From the NCBI RefSeq assembly GCF_001457835.1, contig NZ_LN898229.1, positions 426,082-490,081 of the forward strand: DNA of 64,000 nt. Reading direction: 5' to 3'. Source of the DNA: Fenollaria timonensis. GTDB taxonomy: Bacteria; Bacillota; Clostridia; Tissierellales; Peptoniphilaceae. The position numbers and the translations under genes are program-made. The notes under the pieces are model-generated. The model did no database searches, was not told where the DNA came from, and saw only the letters and a program-made list of their open reading frames with translations. This document shows positions 26,069-34,916 of this stretch, one piece after another. Positions within the stretch are counted from its first letter, which is position 1; each line of letters begins with the position of its first letter.

Positions 26069-26765
26069 TTACAATTACCTCCTCTTTCTTAATGATCCTA
26101 TTTTGTACAAATTGCTGAATAGCAGCAAATAGGCTTGATACAGCACAGTACAAAGCTAGGCCAGCTGGATATTTAACTGTAAAGAAAAATGTCATTAACG
26201 GCATAAAATACTGCATCATATTCATAGACTTGGCTTGCTGCTCGTCAGTCATACCGACCCTTGGCGTAGTAACACTCATTAGAAGCGTTACAAGCGTTGC
26301 AATCAGTGGAAGACCGTACCAATATGGGTCAGCAAGAGATAAATCCTTAATCCAGAAAAATGTTTTTGACATAGCAGCGTATTTTGCTTCACCGAATGCG
26401 TTGATAGCTGGATTTTGGCACACTTGCAAGAACGCAATCAAGATAGGGAACTGAATAAGCAGAGGCAAGCAGCCGCCAGTGATTGACGCGCCCTCTTGTC
26501 TGTAAAGCTCCATAACCTTTTGAGAGGCAATCTGTTGATCGTAGCCGTACTTCTCTTGAATTTCCTTAACCTTAGGCTGTAAGTCCGCAGTCTTCTTCAT
26601 CTTCTTAGTAGAAGAAATTTGCAAGGGCAAAACCAGTAATTTCACGATAATAGTCGAGATAATGATAGTCATTGCCAAAAACGAGAAGTTTGCAGGCTCA
26701 GCGCCCATGCTAGCAAGCTGATCATATATGAAATTAAAAAGGTAACCTAAAATTTTACCTAACAT
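26058..26765 (-). CDS. yidC: Membrane protein insertase YidC
   Basis: A 235-residue short YidC/Oxa1 protein with about five membrane segments. It contains the amphipathic EIQEKYGYDQQIASQKVMELYRQEG region (split: coiled-coil loop) and GGCLPLLIQFPILIAF. It inserts membrane proteins with or without SecYEG. There is no lipobox, unlike SpoIIIJ-type relatives with long N-termini. It overlaps jag by 11 bp. Confidence 0.95.
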   Translation of the reverse strand: MLGKILGYLFNFIYDQLASMGAEPANFSFLAMTIIISTIIVKLLVLPLQISSTKKMKKTADLQPKVKEIQEKYGYDQQIASQKVMELYRQEGASITGGCLPLLIQFPILIAFLQVCQNPAINAFGEAKYAAMSKTFFWIKDLSLADPYWYGLPLIATLVTLLMSVTTPRVGMTDEQQAKSMNMMQYFMPLMTFFFTVKYPAGLALYCAVSSLFAAIQQFVQNRIIKKEEVIVSEK

Positions 26766-26803
26766 ATAAATCCTCCTTACGATAAATAAAGCCTAAAGGA
26801 AAA

Positions 26804-27019
26804 CTATACAAGCGGGTCATAGCCGCCCTTTGACCATGGATTGCAGCGAAGCACACGCTTCACAGATAAATACAAGCCTTTGAAAAAACCATATTTCTCA
26901 AAAGCTTCAATCGCATACTCAGAGCAAGTTGGCGTGAAAATACAGCTGGGCCTCTTGTGAAAAATCTTATGTGCCACAAAGCGGTATATTTGCACAAACA
27001 TTACCATAATCCTACTCAT
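26804..27019 (-). CDS. yidD: Membrane protein insertion efficiency factor YidD
   Basis: 71 residues with the family hallmark [19 protein letters not shown] and WSKGGYDP near the C-terminus. It assists YidC. It overlaps rnpA by 8 bp. Confidence 0.95.
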   Translation of the reverse strand: MSRIMVMFVQIYRFVAHKIFHKRPSCIFTPTCSEYAIEAFEKYGFFKGLYLSVKRVLRCNPWSKGGYDPLV

Positions 27020-27362
27020 AAGCTTTATCCTTTAAAACATTTATTTTTCTTAACAAAGAAAGAAATCTTTTTCTAATCTTGTAGAAATCGTAGTCAATAA
27101 CCGTAGGTTTAACCGAAATCACAATATCATAAGGCTTATCAAAATCCCCTGCGTGCGCCTCGATGATGGCCTTGAGCCTTCTCTTTAGTAAATTCCTCTT
27201 ATTCGCCTTGCCGTACTTTTTACTAATAGCAAAACAAAACCTAGGGTGATCTAGGTTATTATAGCGGTAATATACCGTAAACGACTCGTTAAAGGCCTTC
27301 TTCTTCGACAAGAAAACCCTGTTAATATCTACTTTCTTTCTTAAACTCAAATACCTTTGCAT
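27012..27362 (-). CDS. rnpA: Ribonuclease P protein component
   Basis: 116 residues. The conserved basic helix [14 protein letters not shown] corresponds to the family RNR motif, with Leu in place of the second Arg. It binds the RNase P RNA for tRNA 5' maturation. The start is 3 bp after the rpmH stop. Confidence 0.93.
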   Translation of the reverse strand: MQRYLSLRKKVDINRVFLSKKKAFNESFTVYYRYNNLDHPRFCFAISKKYGKANKRNLLKRRLKAIIEAHAGDFDKPYDIVISVKPTVIDYDFYKIRKRFLSLLRKINVLKDKAYE

Positions 27363-27365
27363 AAA

Positions 27366-27500
27366 TTATGCAGATAATCTCTTTCTTCCTTTTAATCTTC
27401 TTCTCTTTAAGACATTTCTACCAGACTTAGTTGACATTCTTTTTCTGAAACCATGTTCAACTTTTCTTTGTCTTTTCTTAGGTTGATAAGTTCTCTTCAT
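27366..27500 (-). CDS. rpmH: 50S ribosomal protein L34
   Basis: 44 residues ([18 protein letters not shown]..., ending LKGRKRLSA), the standard L34 sequence. ATG at 27500 has GGAGGTG upstream. First gene of the rpmH-rnpA-yidD-yidC-jag operon. Confidence 0.97.
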   Translation of the reverse strand: MKRTYQPKKRQRKVEHGFRKRMSTKSGRNVLKRRRLKGRKRLSA

Positions 27501-27538
27501 TTATATACACCTCCTATAGTACATAAACTCCTATAGTA

Positions 27539-27567
27539 ATTATAATTAATTAATAGGTCTTTGTCAA
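27539..27567 (-). promoter_or_regulatory. rpmH promoter
   Basis: On the minus strand TTGACA (27562-27567), 17-bp spacer, TATAAT (27539-27544): perfect consensus. Confidence 0.9.
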
Positions 27568-27634
27568 GAGAAAATTATGAAAATATTAATATAATAGATA
27601 AATTAGTACTTTTACTATGTTTATAGAGTAGTTT

Positions 27635-27643
27635 TGTGGATAA
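27635..27643 (+). promoter_or_regulatory. Isolated DnaA box upstream of rpmH
   Basis: TGTGGATAA, the reverse complement of the consensus DnaA box TTATCCACA. It lies 3.2 kb from dnaA, possibly a relic of a formerly compact rpmH-dnaA origin. Confidence 0.6.
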
Positions 27644-27689
27644 AAAAGAACCTCACACATAAATGGTAAGATTCTTTAAGCTACATATT

Positions 27690-28016
27690 ATGTAGAATTT
27701 TTTAGAGTGGCCGCAAATTTAATAAAATCGACGTTCACTTCGTTAATTTGCAAAGAAATTTAGATGATTGAAGAACCTCGCCATTAAATTGGCGAGAACC
27801 TTTACGCTACGCTTTTGTACAGAATTTTTTGGAGTGGCCGCAAATTTAATAAAATCGACGTTCACTTCGTTAATTTGCAAAGAAATTTAGATAATTTCGC
27901 GTTGTACAGAATTTTTTGGAGTGGCCGCAAATTTAATAAAATCGACGTTCACTTCGTTAATTTGCAAAGAAATTTAGATAATTTCGCGTTGTACAGAATT
28001 TTTTGGAGTGAGGTGT
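27690..28016. repeat. 87-bp tandem repeat, about 3.5 copies
   Basis: The unit starts GTACAGAATTTTTTGGAGTG at 27817, 27904 and 27991 (period 87), with a diverged copy starting near 27690. Each full unit contains GCAAATTTAAT and TTAATTTGC arms around a GACGTTCACTTCG loop. The two complete copies at 27817-27990 are nearly identical. Because 87 is a multiple of 3, an apparent peptide repeat arises, but no start or codon bias supports translation. Confidence 0.9.
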
Positions 28017-28040
28017 GCTAAACGCACTCCGCAGCGACAA

Positions 28041-28083
28041 AATAATTCGAAACTAGCGAAAGGGCTAAATTTAATGCGAATTA
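28041..28083. repeat. 3'-flank repeat B, copy 1
   Basis: AATAATTCGAAACTAGCGAA and a following AGGGCT...AATGC segment recur at 28847-28883. Both copies directly abut the 3' ends of minus-strand genes (28087 and 28884). Confidence 0.7.
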
Positions 28084-28086
28084 ACA

Positions 28087-28314
28087 TTAATCTCTTTTTT
28101 GAGATACTTTGTAAATGGCGTCGAAAACTTGACTCATAGTGAATATACTCATAAGTAGAGCAGCGCCTCTGCAGATGATTAAAGCGTCTGGATAAGTTTC
28201 AACACCAGGGATTTTAAAAGCAGCCGGCTTCAAATATAAGAAAAAGAAAGTCCCAGCCACGATGATCTTTAGTATAAAGTAATCCAAAAACGTCATCTTC
28301 TTCTTGTTGTTCAT
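28087..28314 (-). CDS. Small two-helix membrane protein
   Basis: 75 residues with two hydrophobic segments (YFILKIIVAGTFFFLYL and ALIICRGAALLMSIFTM) and charged ends. GGAGGT precedes the ATG at 28314, so it is likely a real gene. No family is recognised. It is an insertion between rpmH and dnaA relative to the common Firmicutes order. Confidence 0.65.
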   Translation of the reverse strand: MNNKKKMTFLDYFILKIIVAGTFFFLYLKPAAFKIPGVETYPDALIICRGAALLMSIFTMSQVFDAIYKVSQKRD

Positions 28315-28427
28315 GATAAACCTCCTTTGATTATAACTTTATTATAACATAGCAGGGGACGTGGTGCAAGATGATTTTAGTTGGGATTATGGTTGGGCGC
28401 TTTTAGTTAATTCGCTTAAATTAAAAA

Positions 28428-28446
28428 TTCCAGACAGCGTCTGGAA
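28428..28446 (-). terminator. Terminator-like hairpin
   Basis: TTCCAGAC and GTCTGGAA arms with T-rich tails on both sides; could act bidirectionally. Confidence 0.5.
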
Positions 28447-28469
28447 AATTACTTATAGTTTTGATTTTA

Positions 28470-28745
28470 ATAACGAAAAGTGATTATAATTGCGATGGAT
28501 AACGAAAAGTGTTTTCATAGCTCACTGCGTCTACGAAAACTGATAATTTCTAAGCTTGTTCACCTGTGGTCTCATATTCGTTCGCTTCGCTCAGCTAGAT
28601 GAGCCCACGGGCGGCTCACTTCGCTAAGAAATTAAAACAGTTTTCTCCGAAGGCTTCGCTCTGTAAAAGCACTTTTCTTTCATTTGATAGTTAAAACAAA
28701 ATATTGATCTTAATCTAAAATTTAATTAATAAAAATCACTTTTCT
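28470..28745. repeat. MITE-like long inverted repeat
   Basis: The arms pair over about 60 bp: CGAAAAGTG (28504 on) with GCACTTTTC (ending 28677), GAAAACTG with CAGTTTTC, and AATTTCTAAGC with GCTAAGAAATT. An outer pair, AACGAAAAGTGATT near 28471 and ATCACTTTTCTT near 28737, extends it. The element is non-coding and fills most of the 569-bp gap between two minus-strand genes. Confidence 0.65.
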
Positions 28746-28846
28746 TAATTTGATCGAAAAATTTATTTTGCTATGATTATTTTTTCATCTTAAGCGGAAA
28801 TTATTTTAAGGTAAATCTGTTTTACAAAACGCGTCATATAATAATT

Positions 28847-28883
28847 CGAAACTAGCGAAAGGGCTTGATTCAATGCAAATTTT
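28847..28883. repeat. 3'-flank repeat B, copy 2
   Basis: Second copy of 28041-28083, abutting the stop of the DUF4143 ATPase gene. Confidence 0.7.
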
Positions 28884-30221
28884 TTATATTTCATCCAAAA
28901 ACTGTGTATAATACACCGGCAAATACACTATATCTCTCTCTTTAAGATAATCTTTTGTGTATATAACAAAGCTCTTTCCTATTCTTGACCTATATTTGTC
29001 GATAAATACATCCAAGGATTTATGCGCCTTGTAGCCAGATGACTTCACTTCTATAGGGTAGATTTTATTGCCACTTGATATAAGAAAGTCAAGTTCATAC
29101 GATTTTTTAATATCTTCGTCGTAGCAAGTGTTGAAGTAAAGGTCGTATCCTAAGGCTCTAAGCGCTGTTGCCACAGCATTTTTGTAGAGCATGCCAAGAT
29201 TTAGCTCTGATTTATTAGATAGCAATTTTTTATAAATTTCATTCTTTGTAAATGGCTTATCCATAAACATTAGCGTAACAAAGAGGCCAGTATCAGACAA
29301 ATAAAGCTTGAACTTGTTTATATCTTTAGTCAAGGCAAGCGAGGCGCTTGGATCATTGCAATTGTATGATGCTAAAACTGTTTTCGATTCGACAAGCTCC
29401 CTGATCTCGTCTTGAACCGTGCTTGGTCTTTCATATTTCAAAACTGATGAAATTTTGTATGAGCTTGTGTGCCTTGACAATTCTGAAGGGATGTTTCTAT
29501 ATAGATCAGATGTAAAGCCCCTCATATCAAGTTTGTAAAAATCGTCTAGGTACAAAGTAATTATATTTCTCTTCACCATATCAACTTCTTCAAGATTATT
29601 GCTTTCAATGTATTTAGCTACTGCTTGAGGCATGCCGCCAACAAGCATATAAAGCCTAAATTTTAAAAGCATCTTGCGGCTTGCAGCTTCACCTAGACTA
29701 GTGCCATTCAAAAAGCACTCCCTTAAAATATCGTTGCTAGCCGTATCGCCCGTAGCCCAAAGAAATTCTTCAAAATCCATAGGATACATGCTTAATTTTT
29801 CTTCCTCACTCGGTATTAGGATGTTCTCAACATTCTTCCTGATTGATATAAGCGAACCCGTCTCGATGTAATCGTACTTACCGTCTTCAACCAATAGCTT
29901 AATAGCTTGTCTAGCCTTTGGACAAAACTGAACCTCGTCAAATATAATTAACGATTTTCTCTCAATAAGCTTAGTATTGAACAATAGTTGGAGCTGCATG
30001 AATAGATAATCAGTACTACTTAAGTCATCAAATAAATCTTTCAAGTCTTTTCCAGCTCGTGAAAAATCTATAAGGATATAGCTTTCATATTCATTCTTTG
30101 CAAATTCTTCCACTATAGTTGATTTTCCGATACGTCTTGCACCCTCGATAAGTAGAGCAGTACTGCCTTTGGACCTTCTTTTCCACTCAAGCATCTTAGC
30201 ATAAATTTTTCTTTTAAACAT
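28884..30221 (-). CDS. AAA ATPase with DUF4143 domain
   Basis: A 445-residue protein. The N-terminal P-loop ATPase has Walker A GARRIGKST (near residue 27) and Walker B SLIIFDEVQFCP; the C-terminal DUF4143 region contains a PD-(D/E)xK-like core (ELDFLISSGNKIYPIEVKSSG, key residues D, E, K). Such proteins are common, mobile, and of unknown role. The gene sits inside the rpmH-dnaA interval behind four 33-bp direct repeats, with GAGGTGAG before the ATG. Confidence 0.85.
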   Translation of the reverse strand: MFKRKIYAKMLEWKRRSKGSTALLIEGARRIGKSTIVEEFAKNEYESYILIDFSRAGKDLKDLFDDLSSTDYLFMQLQLLFNTKLIERKSLIIFDEVQFCPKARQAIKLLVEDGKYDYIETGSLISIRKNVENILIPSEEEKLSMYPMDFEEFLWATGDTASNDILRECFLNGTSLGEAASRKMLLKFRLYMLVGGMPQAVAKYIESNNLEEVDMVKRNIITLYLDDFYKLDMRGFTSDLYRNIPSELSRHTSSYKISSVLKYERPSTVQDEIRELVESKTVLASYNCNDPSASLALTKDINKFKLYLSDTGLFVTLMFMDKPFTKNEIYKKLLSNKSELNLGMLYKNAVATALRALGYDLYFNTCYDEDIKKSYELDFLISSGNKIYPIEVKSSGYKAHKSLDVFIDKYRSRIGKSFVIYTKDYLKERDIVYLPVYYTQFLDEI

Positions 30222-30231
30222 AGTCTCACCT

Positions 30232-30350
30232 CAAACCCGCCAATTGTTTTTGGCACTTTTACCACAAACCCGACAATTCTTTTTCGTACTTTTTCTGCAA
30301 ACCCGCCAATTGTTTTTCTTAATTATACCACAAACCCGACAATTGTTCAA
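30232..30350. repeat. Four 33-bp iterons upstream of the DUF4143 gene
   Basis: CAAACCCGMCAATTSTTTTT-type units start at 30232, 30265, 30298 and 30331, exactly 33 bp apart (three helical turns). Position 9 alternates C, A, C, A. The minus-strand promoter TTGAAC, 17 bp, TATAAT (about 30324-30352) runs through units 3 and 4, so the array spans promoter and leader. This looks like a binding-site array. Confidence 0.85.
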
Positions 30351-30489
30351 GAAATTTTACTGGGATTATGGTGGGGCGGGGATTATGGAGGGATCAGATT
30401 AGTCGATTTTCTCAAATCGTTTTAAGCGCGAATCAATTTTAGTAATTTTCGTTTTGCATTTAGATTGATTTTTTTACTTATTATATGAC

Positions 30490-30615
30490 GGGCATATGGT
30501 CTATGCCGCGCACTTATAGTCCGCCGCGCGAACAGTATATGACGAGCATTTGATAAAACAGATTCACTTTCAAAAGTAAAATAGCTATACATAGTAAAAT
30601 TTATTATCGTAGCAA
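30490..30615. repeat. 18-bp degenerate array, locus 3 (7 units)
   Basis: Units start at 30490, 30508, 30526, 30544, 30562, 30580 and 30598. The first three are GC-rich (GGGCATATGGTCTATGCC, GCGCACTTATAGTCCGCC) like locus 1; the last three are AT-rich ending AGTAA/AGCAA like locus 2. The change of unit type keeps the 18-bp phase. The array lies just upstream of the dnaA promoter. Confidence 0.75.
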
Positions 30616-30654
30616 AACCATTAACAAGATATCAACAGAAATAAAAAATAAATG

Positions 30655-30683
30655 TTGATAATTTTTTTATTTGTTGATATAAT
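30655..30683 (+). promoter_or_regulatory. dnaA promoter
   Basis: TTGATA (30655-30660), 17-bp spacer, TATAAT (30678-30683), upstream of the DnaA-box cluster, which implies autoregulation by DnaA. Confidence 0.8.
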
Positions 30684-30735
30684 ATAAAAGACATAGAAAA
30701 TAGCGAAGATATTATCCTAGTATTTGTTAATAAGC

Positions 30736-30864
30736 TGTGGATATCCTGTGGAAATGTGGATAAATCTATCGACTTATCCACAGAAAAGAGCTATTATTCT
30801 ATGCACAATGCGATTCTAGTAAATATACATATATAGACAGATGCCTGTGGATAAACTATCCACA
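30736..30864 (+). other. oriC: oriC upstream of dnaA: DnaA-box cluster
   Basis: DnaA boxes: TGTGGATAT (30736), TGTGGAAAT (30747), TGTGGATAA (30755), TTATCCACA (30774), TGTGGATAA (30846) and CTATCCACA (30856). The adjoining 30600-30700 is extremely AT-rich, suitable for unwinding. Together with the dnaA-dnaN cluster this forms a bipartite Firmicutes origin. Confidence 0.9.
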
Positions 30865-30882
30865 TAGGACGGAGGTAAAATT

Positions 30883-32214
30883 ATGAACAACGCAAAGTCT
30901 CTATTTGCATCGTGTGTGGAGGCGCTTAAGGAAGACATTCCTATCAATAATATCGACTTGTGGATCAGTGTTTTAGAGCCGGTCGGCTTGGAGGATGGTG
31001 TTTTGGTACTTTTGGCTCCAAATATATTCATAAAGAGTATAGTTGAGTTCAATTACAAGGACACTATCAAGAAAAAACTTGTGTCGATGGACGAGGATGT
31101 CCATGATGTCAAGGTTTTGGACCCTTCTCAAGGCTACGATTACAAGCAAAGTGTTGAGGAGACGTCGAAAAAAACTGGGGATATAATTCCGAATTTGAAT
31201 CCATATTTCACGTTTAACAGGTTTATTCCGGGGGATGCGAACCTTTATGTTTTTGAGAATTCGAAGAGAATAGCGGAAAATCCTGGACTTTTATACAATC
31301 CATTCTTCCTTTTTGGTAAGACTGGTCTTGGAAAGACGCATTTGATTAATGCGATAGGCAATAAGATGCTAAAGGATCACAAGGATTTTAGGCTTTTATA
31401 TATCACGAGTGAGGACTTCACAAATGAGCTTATTAGCTGCTTACAGAACAGAACGATGCGCGAATTTAAGGAGAAGTATCGCTCTTTGGACTGCTTGATT
31501 ATTGACGATATTCAGTTTTTGTCGTACAAAGATCAAACGCAAGAGGAGTTTTTCCACACTTTTAACGCGCTTTACTCTATGAACAAGCAGATAATTATAG
31601 CGTCTGATAGGTCACCTAGTGACATTAAAAATATTCAAGACAGGATTATTAGCCGTTTTGAAAGTGGCTTAACTATTGAGGTTAAGCAGCCGCCTTTGGA
31701 AACGCGTATTGCCATCTTAAAGGCGAAGGCGGATGAAGAGAACTTGGATGTCTCTGATGATGTGCTTGAGTACATCGCGAAACGTGCTAAGCAAAATATT
31801 CGTCAGCTTGAGGGGGCTCTTATGGGTGTCAAAGCTGCTTCGGAGCAAGAAGATGGTACAAAGCTTGAAATTACTGTACCTTTGGCGAAGAGCGCGCTTG
31901 ATTTTATGAGTCAAAGTGAGGAAAAGGAGATCACTATCGACTCGATTAAGGAAGCGGTTGCGAAGTATTTTAATATTTCGATTGAGGATATAAATTCGAA
32001 GAGGAAACACTCTGATATAGCAATTCCAAGGCAAATAGCGATGTATTTCGCGCGCGTTAATACTGATTTATCCTACCCTAAGATTGGGGAAGCTTTTGGT
32101 GGACGCGATCACTCTACTGTGATATATGCCTACGAAAAGATTTTGAAGGAAAAGAAGACTAAGGCGAATATTAGGGACGCAGTTGAGGCTTTGGAAAAGA
32201 TCATCTGTGGATAA
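30883..32214 (+). CDS. dnaA: Chromosomal replication initiator DnaA
   Basis: A 443-residue DnaA. Domain I is at the N-terminus; domain III has Walker A GKTGLGKTHL and Walker B LIIDDIQFL; domain IV carries the box-binding helix-turn-helix (YPKIGEAFGGRDHSTVIYAY). ATG 30883 follows GGAGG. The last three codons (TGT GGA TAA) are themselves a DnaA box. Confidence 0.98.
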   Translation: MNNAKSLFASCVEALKEDIPINNIDLWISVLEPVGLEDGVLVLLAPNIFIKSIVEFNYKDTIKKKLVSMDEDVHDVKVLDPSQGYDYKQSVEETSKKTGDIIPNLNPYFTFNRFIPGDANLYVFENSKRIAENPGLLYNPFFLFGKTGLGKTHLINAIGNKMLKDHKDFRLLYITSEDFTNELISCLQNRTMREFKEKYRSLDCLIIDDIQFLSYKDQTQEEFFHTFNALYSMNKQIIIASDRSPSDIKNIQDRIISRFESGLTIEVKQPPLETRIAILKAKADEENLDVSDDVLEYIAKRAKQNIRQLEGALMGVKAASEQEDGTKLEITVPLAKSALDFMSQSEEKEITIDSIKEAVAKYFNISIEDINSKRKHSDIAIPRQIAMYFARVNTDLSYPKIGEAFGGRDHSTVIYAYEKILKEKKTKANIRDAVEALEKIICG

Positions 32215-32295
32215 GTCCTCTTTACTGAACATTTAATTCAGAAGACCTGTGGATAAATATTGATGATAAATATGGATTTGATAAACTAATCCACA
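32206..32295 (+). other. oriC between dnaA and dnaN: DnaA boxes
   Basis: TGTGGATAA at 32206-32214 (overlapping the dnaA stop) and at 32248-32256, and TAATCCACA at 32287-32295, in very AT-rich sequence. The remaining 32296-32484 is AT-rich with repeated TTCTAGTAAAA words and no gene. Confidence 0.8.
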
Positions 32296-32484
32296 ATTAT
32301 ACAGGACCTACTACTATTACTCTTTATTAAGATTATTATAGGGGAAATATAGTTCTAGTAAAAAAGATATTCAAGAAAAAACATATAGATTTATAAATAG
32401 TAGAGTGGCAAAACTATTATTCTAGTAAAAAAAATAATAGAGTATATATTTATATAAGGAAGAAATAAGAGGTGAAATAATAAT

Positions 32485-33579
32485 ATGAAGTTCGTTATTG
32501 ATAGGGATCAATTTTTAAAACATATTACAATCGCTCAAAGGGCTATCTCTCAAAGAAGTCCTCTAGAAATTCTTGAAGCGATTAAGATAACTGCAGCAAA
32601 TAACAGAATTAGGCTCGTTTCGACTGACACTGAATTAACTATCATCAGTGAATGTGAATGCACTGTAGTCGAAGAGGGCACTTGCTGCTTCTCAAACAAA
32701 CTTCTTTCTGATATAGTTAGAAAGGTGCCATCTGGCGAGATCAGCTTTACATCAAACGGCGATGACGTTGAGATCAAGGCGAAGTTCTCGAAATTCAATC
32801 TAAAGAGCATGCCGCACGACGATTATCCAGAGATTGACACGCACTACAGCTTGGATAAGTCTGTGAAATTAACTATGAAAGAGCTTAATAAGATTATCAA
32901 GAAAACACTATTCTCAACTAGCCAAGATCAAGCGAGACCAACGCTTTGCGGCGTTTACTTCAAGTTTGAAGATGGCCTTTTAAGCGCGGCAAGTCTTGAC
33001 GGCTACAGAATTAGCTCTTTAAAGTTCAAGGCGGCAGTTGAGGAGAATAGCTCATTTATAGTGCCTTACAGAACTTTAGCTGAAATACAAAAGATGCTTG
33101 ACGACACAGACGATATCGTGGAAATATCTTATGCAAGGGACAAGGCTGTCTTTAAAATAGACAGTGCACTTCTATATACAAGGTTAATAGAAGGCGACTT
33201 CTTTAACTACGAAGAGGTCTTTGCAAGCGAGGACTACACTACTGTTGAGATAAATAGGATGGATCTAGTGAATGCCATCGAAAGAGTTTCCTTAATAGGT
33301 TTTGAAGACAGAATAAGTCTTATTGTCATGGACTTTAAGGACAATAACCTAAATATTGCCGCGTCAAACGAGCTTGGCAATGCGACTGACGACATCATGG
33401 TAGAAAAAACTGGTGACGACATCAAGATCGGCTTCAACGGCCGCTACGTTCTTGAAGGTCTCAAGGCCATGAGCGCGGATAAGCTTACACTAAAGCTTTC
33501 TGAAAGCATCAGACCGATGAAGATTTACGAGGGCGAGGAATATCGCTACCTTGTTTTACCTGTAAAAATGCAAGCATAA
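32485..33579 (+). CDS. dnaN: DNA polymerase III beta clamp
   Basis: A 364-residue sliding clamp with the expected three-domain length and the C-terminal YRYLVLPVKM region. It tethers the replicative polymerase. Standard position after dnaA. Confidence 0.97.
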   Translation: MKFVIDRDQFLKHITIAQRAISQRSPLEILEAIKITAANNRIRLVSTDTELTIISECECTVVEEGTCCFSNKLLSDIVRKVPSGEISFTSNGDDVEIKAKFSKFNLKSMPHDDYPEIDTHYSLDKSVKLTMKELNKIIKKTLFSTSQDQARPTLCGVYFKFEDGLLSAASLDGYRISSLKFKAAVEENSSFIVPYRTLAEIQKMLDDTDDIVEISYARDKAVFKIDSALLYTRLIEGDFFNYEEVFASEDYTTVEINRMDLVNAIERVSLIGFEDRISLIVMDFKDNNLNIAASNELGNATDDIMVEKTGDDIKIGFNGRYVLEGLKAMSADKLTLKLSESIRPMKIYEGEEYRYLVLPVKMQA

Positions 33580-33618
33580 GTGAGTATATATAATAATAGT
33601 AGAGATTAGGTGAGAATT

Positions 33619-33822
33619 ATGAAGTTTAAGCTAGAAGACGAATACATTCAGCTGCAAAATGTTTTAAAAGTTTGCGCGATTGTTGATAGCGGTGCCATGG
33701 CTAAAAACATCATTCAAGATGGCTTAGTCAAGGTCAATGGCGAGGTAGAGACTCGCAGGGGCAAAAAGATTAGGCAAGGCGACGTGGTCACTGTATTTGA
33801 CGAAAGTATCGAGATATGTTAA
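33619..33822 (+). CDS. yaaA: S4-domain RNA-binding protein YaaA
   Basis: A 67-residue S4-domain protein (LQNVLKVCAIVDSGAMAK, VKVNGEVETRRGKKIRQGDVV). I start at the ATG behind TAGGTGAG; a GTG three codons upstream is possible. It overlaps recF by 7 bp in the conserved dnaN-yaaA-recF order. Confidence 0.92.
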   Translation: MKFKLEDEYIQLQNVLKVCAIVDSGAMAKNIIQDGLVKVNGEVETRRGKKIRQGDVVTVFDESIEIC

Positions 33823-34916
33823 AGAGTTTAAAGCTTGTAAATTACAGAAGCTTCTCAAAGTTATATTTGAAGTTTCATCCAAAAAAGAACATAATTTTGG
33901 CGAACAATGCCAAGGGCAAATCGAATGTGATTGAATCGATATATATGCTCAGCTTTTTGAAGAGCTTTAGAACTGAGCGAAATGCGGAGCTGATCAAGTT
34001 TGGCAATGCATCTGCCTATGCCTCTTTCGAGTACCTTTACAAGGATATTTTAAATCGTGTTGAGATCACGATTGAGCCCAAGGGCAAGCTCGTCAAGCAA
34101 AATGACAAGATGATCAAGAATGCCAAGGAGTACAATCAACGCTTTGAGGCGGTTCTCTTTGAGCCCTTCGACTTAAACATCTTAAAAGGCGCTCCAGGAC
34201 ATAGGCGTAAGTACATTGACAGCATATTAACAAGGCTGTCGCCGTCGTATCGAGACGAACTACTTAGCTACAATAAAGTGCTTATGAACAGAAATAAGGC
34301 TTTAAAAATGTACAAGGATAAAAATTCTTTAAAGGCAGTACTAAAGTCCTACGATACACAGCTCATCACGCTTGGCGCGGCTCTCGTAGAGAAGAGAAAA
34401 ACATTTACGGAGAACTTTAACGCCATTTGCAAGGCCATACATATGGACTTAAGCGGCGGAGACGAATTACTGATCGAGTACAAGACTAACATTGACATAG
34501 ATAATGATATAAAAATGGCTTATGAAAATGCTTTTAATGCCAATCTTGACAAGGATATTGAGAGAAAGACGACTGCGCTTGGCCCTCATAGAGATGATTA
34601 TCCCATAAGCATAGGGGGCAATGAGGCGAGGAAATTCGCTTCGCAAGGCCAATTAAGAACTGTGATGCTCGCTATGAAGATAGCTGAACTTAAGATGATT
34701 AGAAGCTTTAATAAGGATGTGACGCTTTTACTTGACGATGTTTTTTCAGAGCTTGACAAAAAAAGAAAGAAATACCTTCTTGATGCGGTTGGTGATATGC
34801 AAGTAATATTCACGCTTCAAGACATGGATGATATAAAAGATTTAATTGACGATGATTATTTACTTATAAAGTTAGAAACGAATGAAATGATTTACGGAGG
34901 AAGAAATGGAAGATAA
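33816..34916 (+). CDS. recF: DNA repair/replication protein RecF
   Basis: A 366-residue SMC-like ATPase with Walker [12 protein letters not shown], the signature [12 protein letters not shown] and Walker [12 protein letters not shown]. It loads RecA at gaps. It overlaps both neighbours. Confidence 0.97.
   Translation: MLKSLKLVNYRSFSKLYLKFHPKKNIILANNAKGKSNVIESIYMLSFLKSFRTERNAELIKFGNASAYASFEYLYKDILNRVEITIEPKGKLVKQNDKMIKNAKEYNQRFEAVLFEPFDLNILKGAPGHRRKYIDSILTRLSPSYRDELLSYNKVLMNRNKALKMYKDKNSLKAVLKSYDTQLITLGAALVEKRKTFTENFNAICKAIHMDLSGGDELLIEYKTNIDIDNDIKMAYENAFNANLDKDIERKTTALGPHRDDYPISIGGNEARKFASQGQLRTVMLAMKIAELKMIRSFNKDVTLLLDDVFSELDKKRKKYLLDAVGDMQVIFTLQDMDDIKDLIDDDYLLIKLETNEMIYGGRNGR

Noticed and set aside
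27815-28021. Open frame with a repeated 29-residue peptide
   Set aside because: It is the translation of the 87-bp tandem repeat; it has no ribosome site or independent coding support.
30232-30350. Regular repeats that might be a small CRISPR array
   Set aside because: The whole 33-bp unit is repeated tandemly with partial similarity in the intervening bases; there are no unique spacers, no cas genes, and the array spans a promoter.
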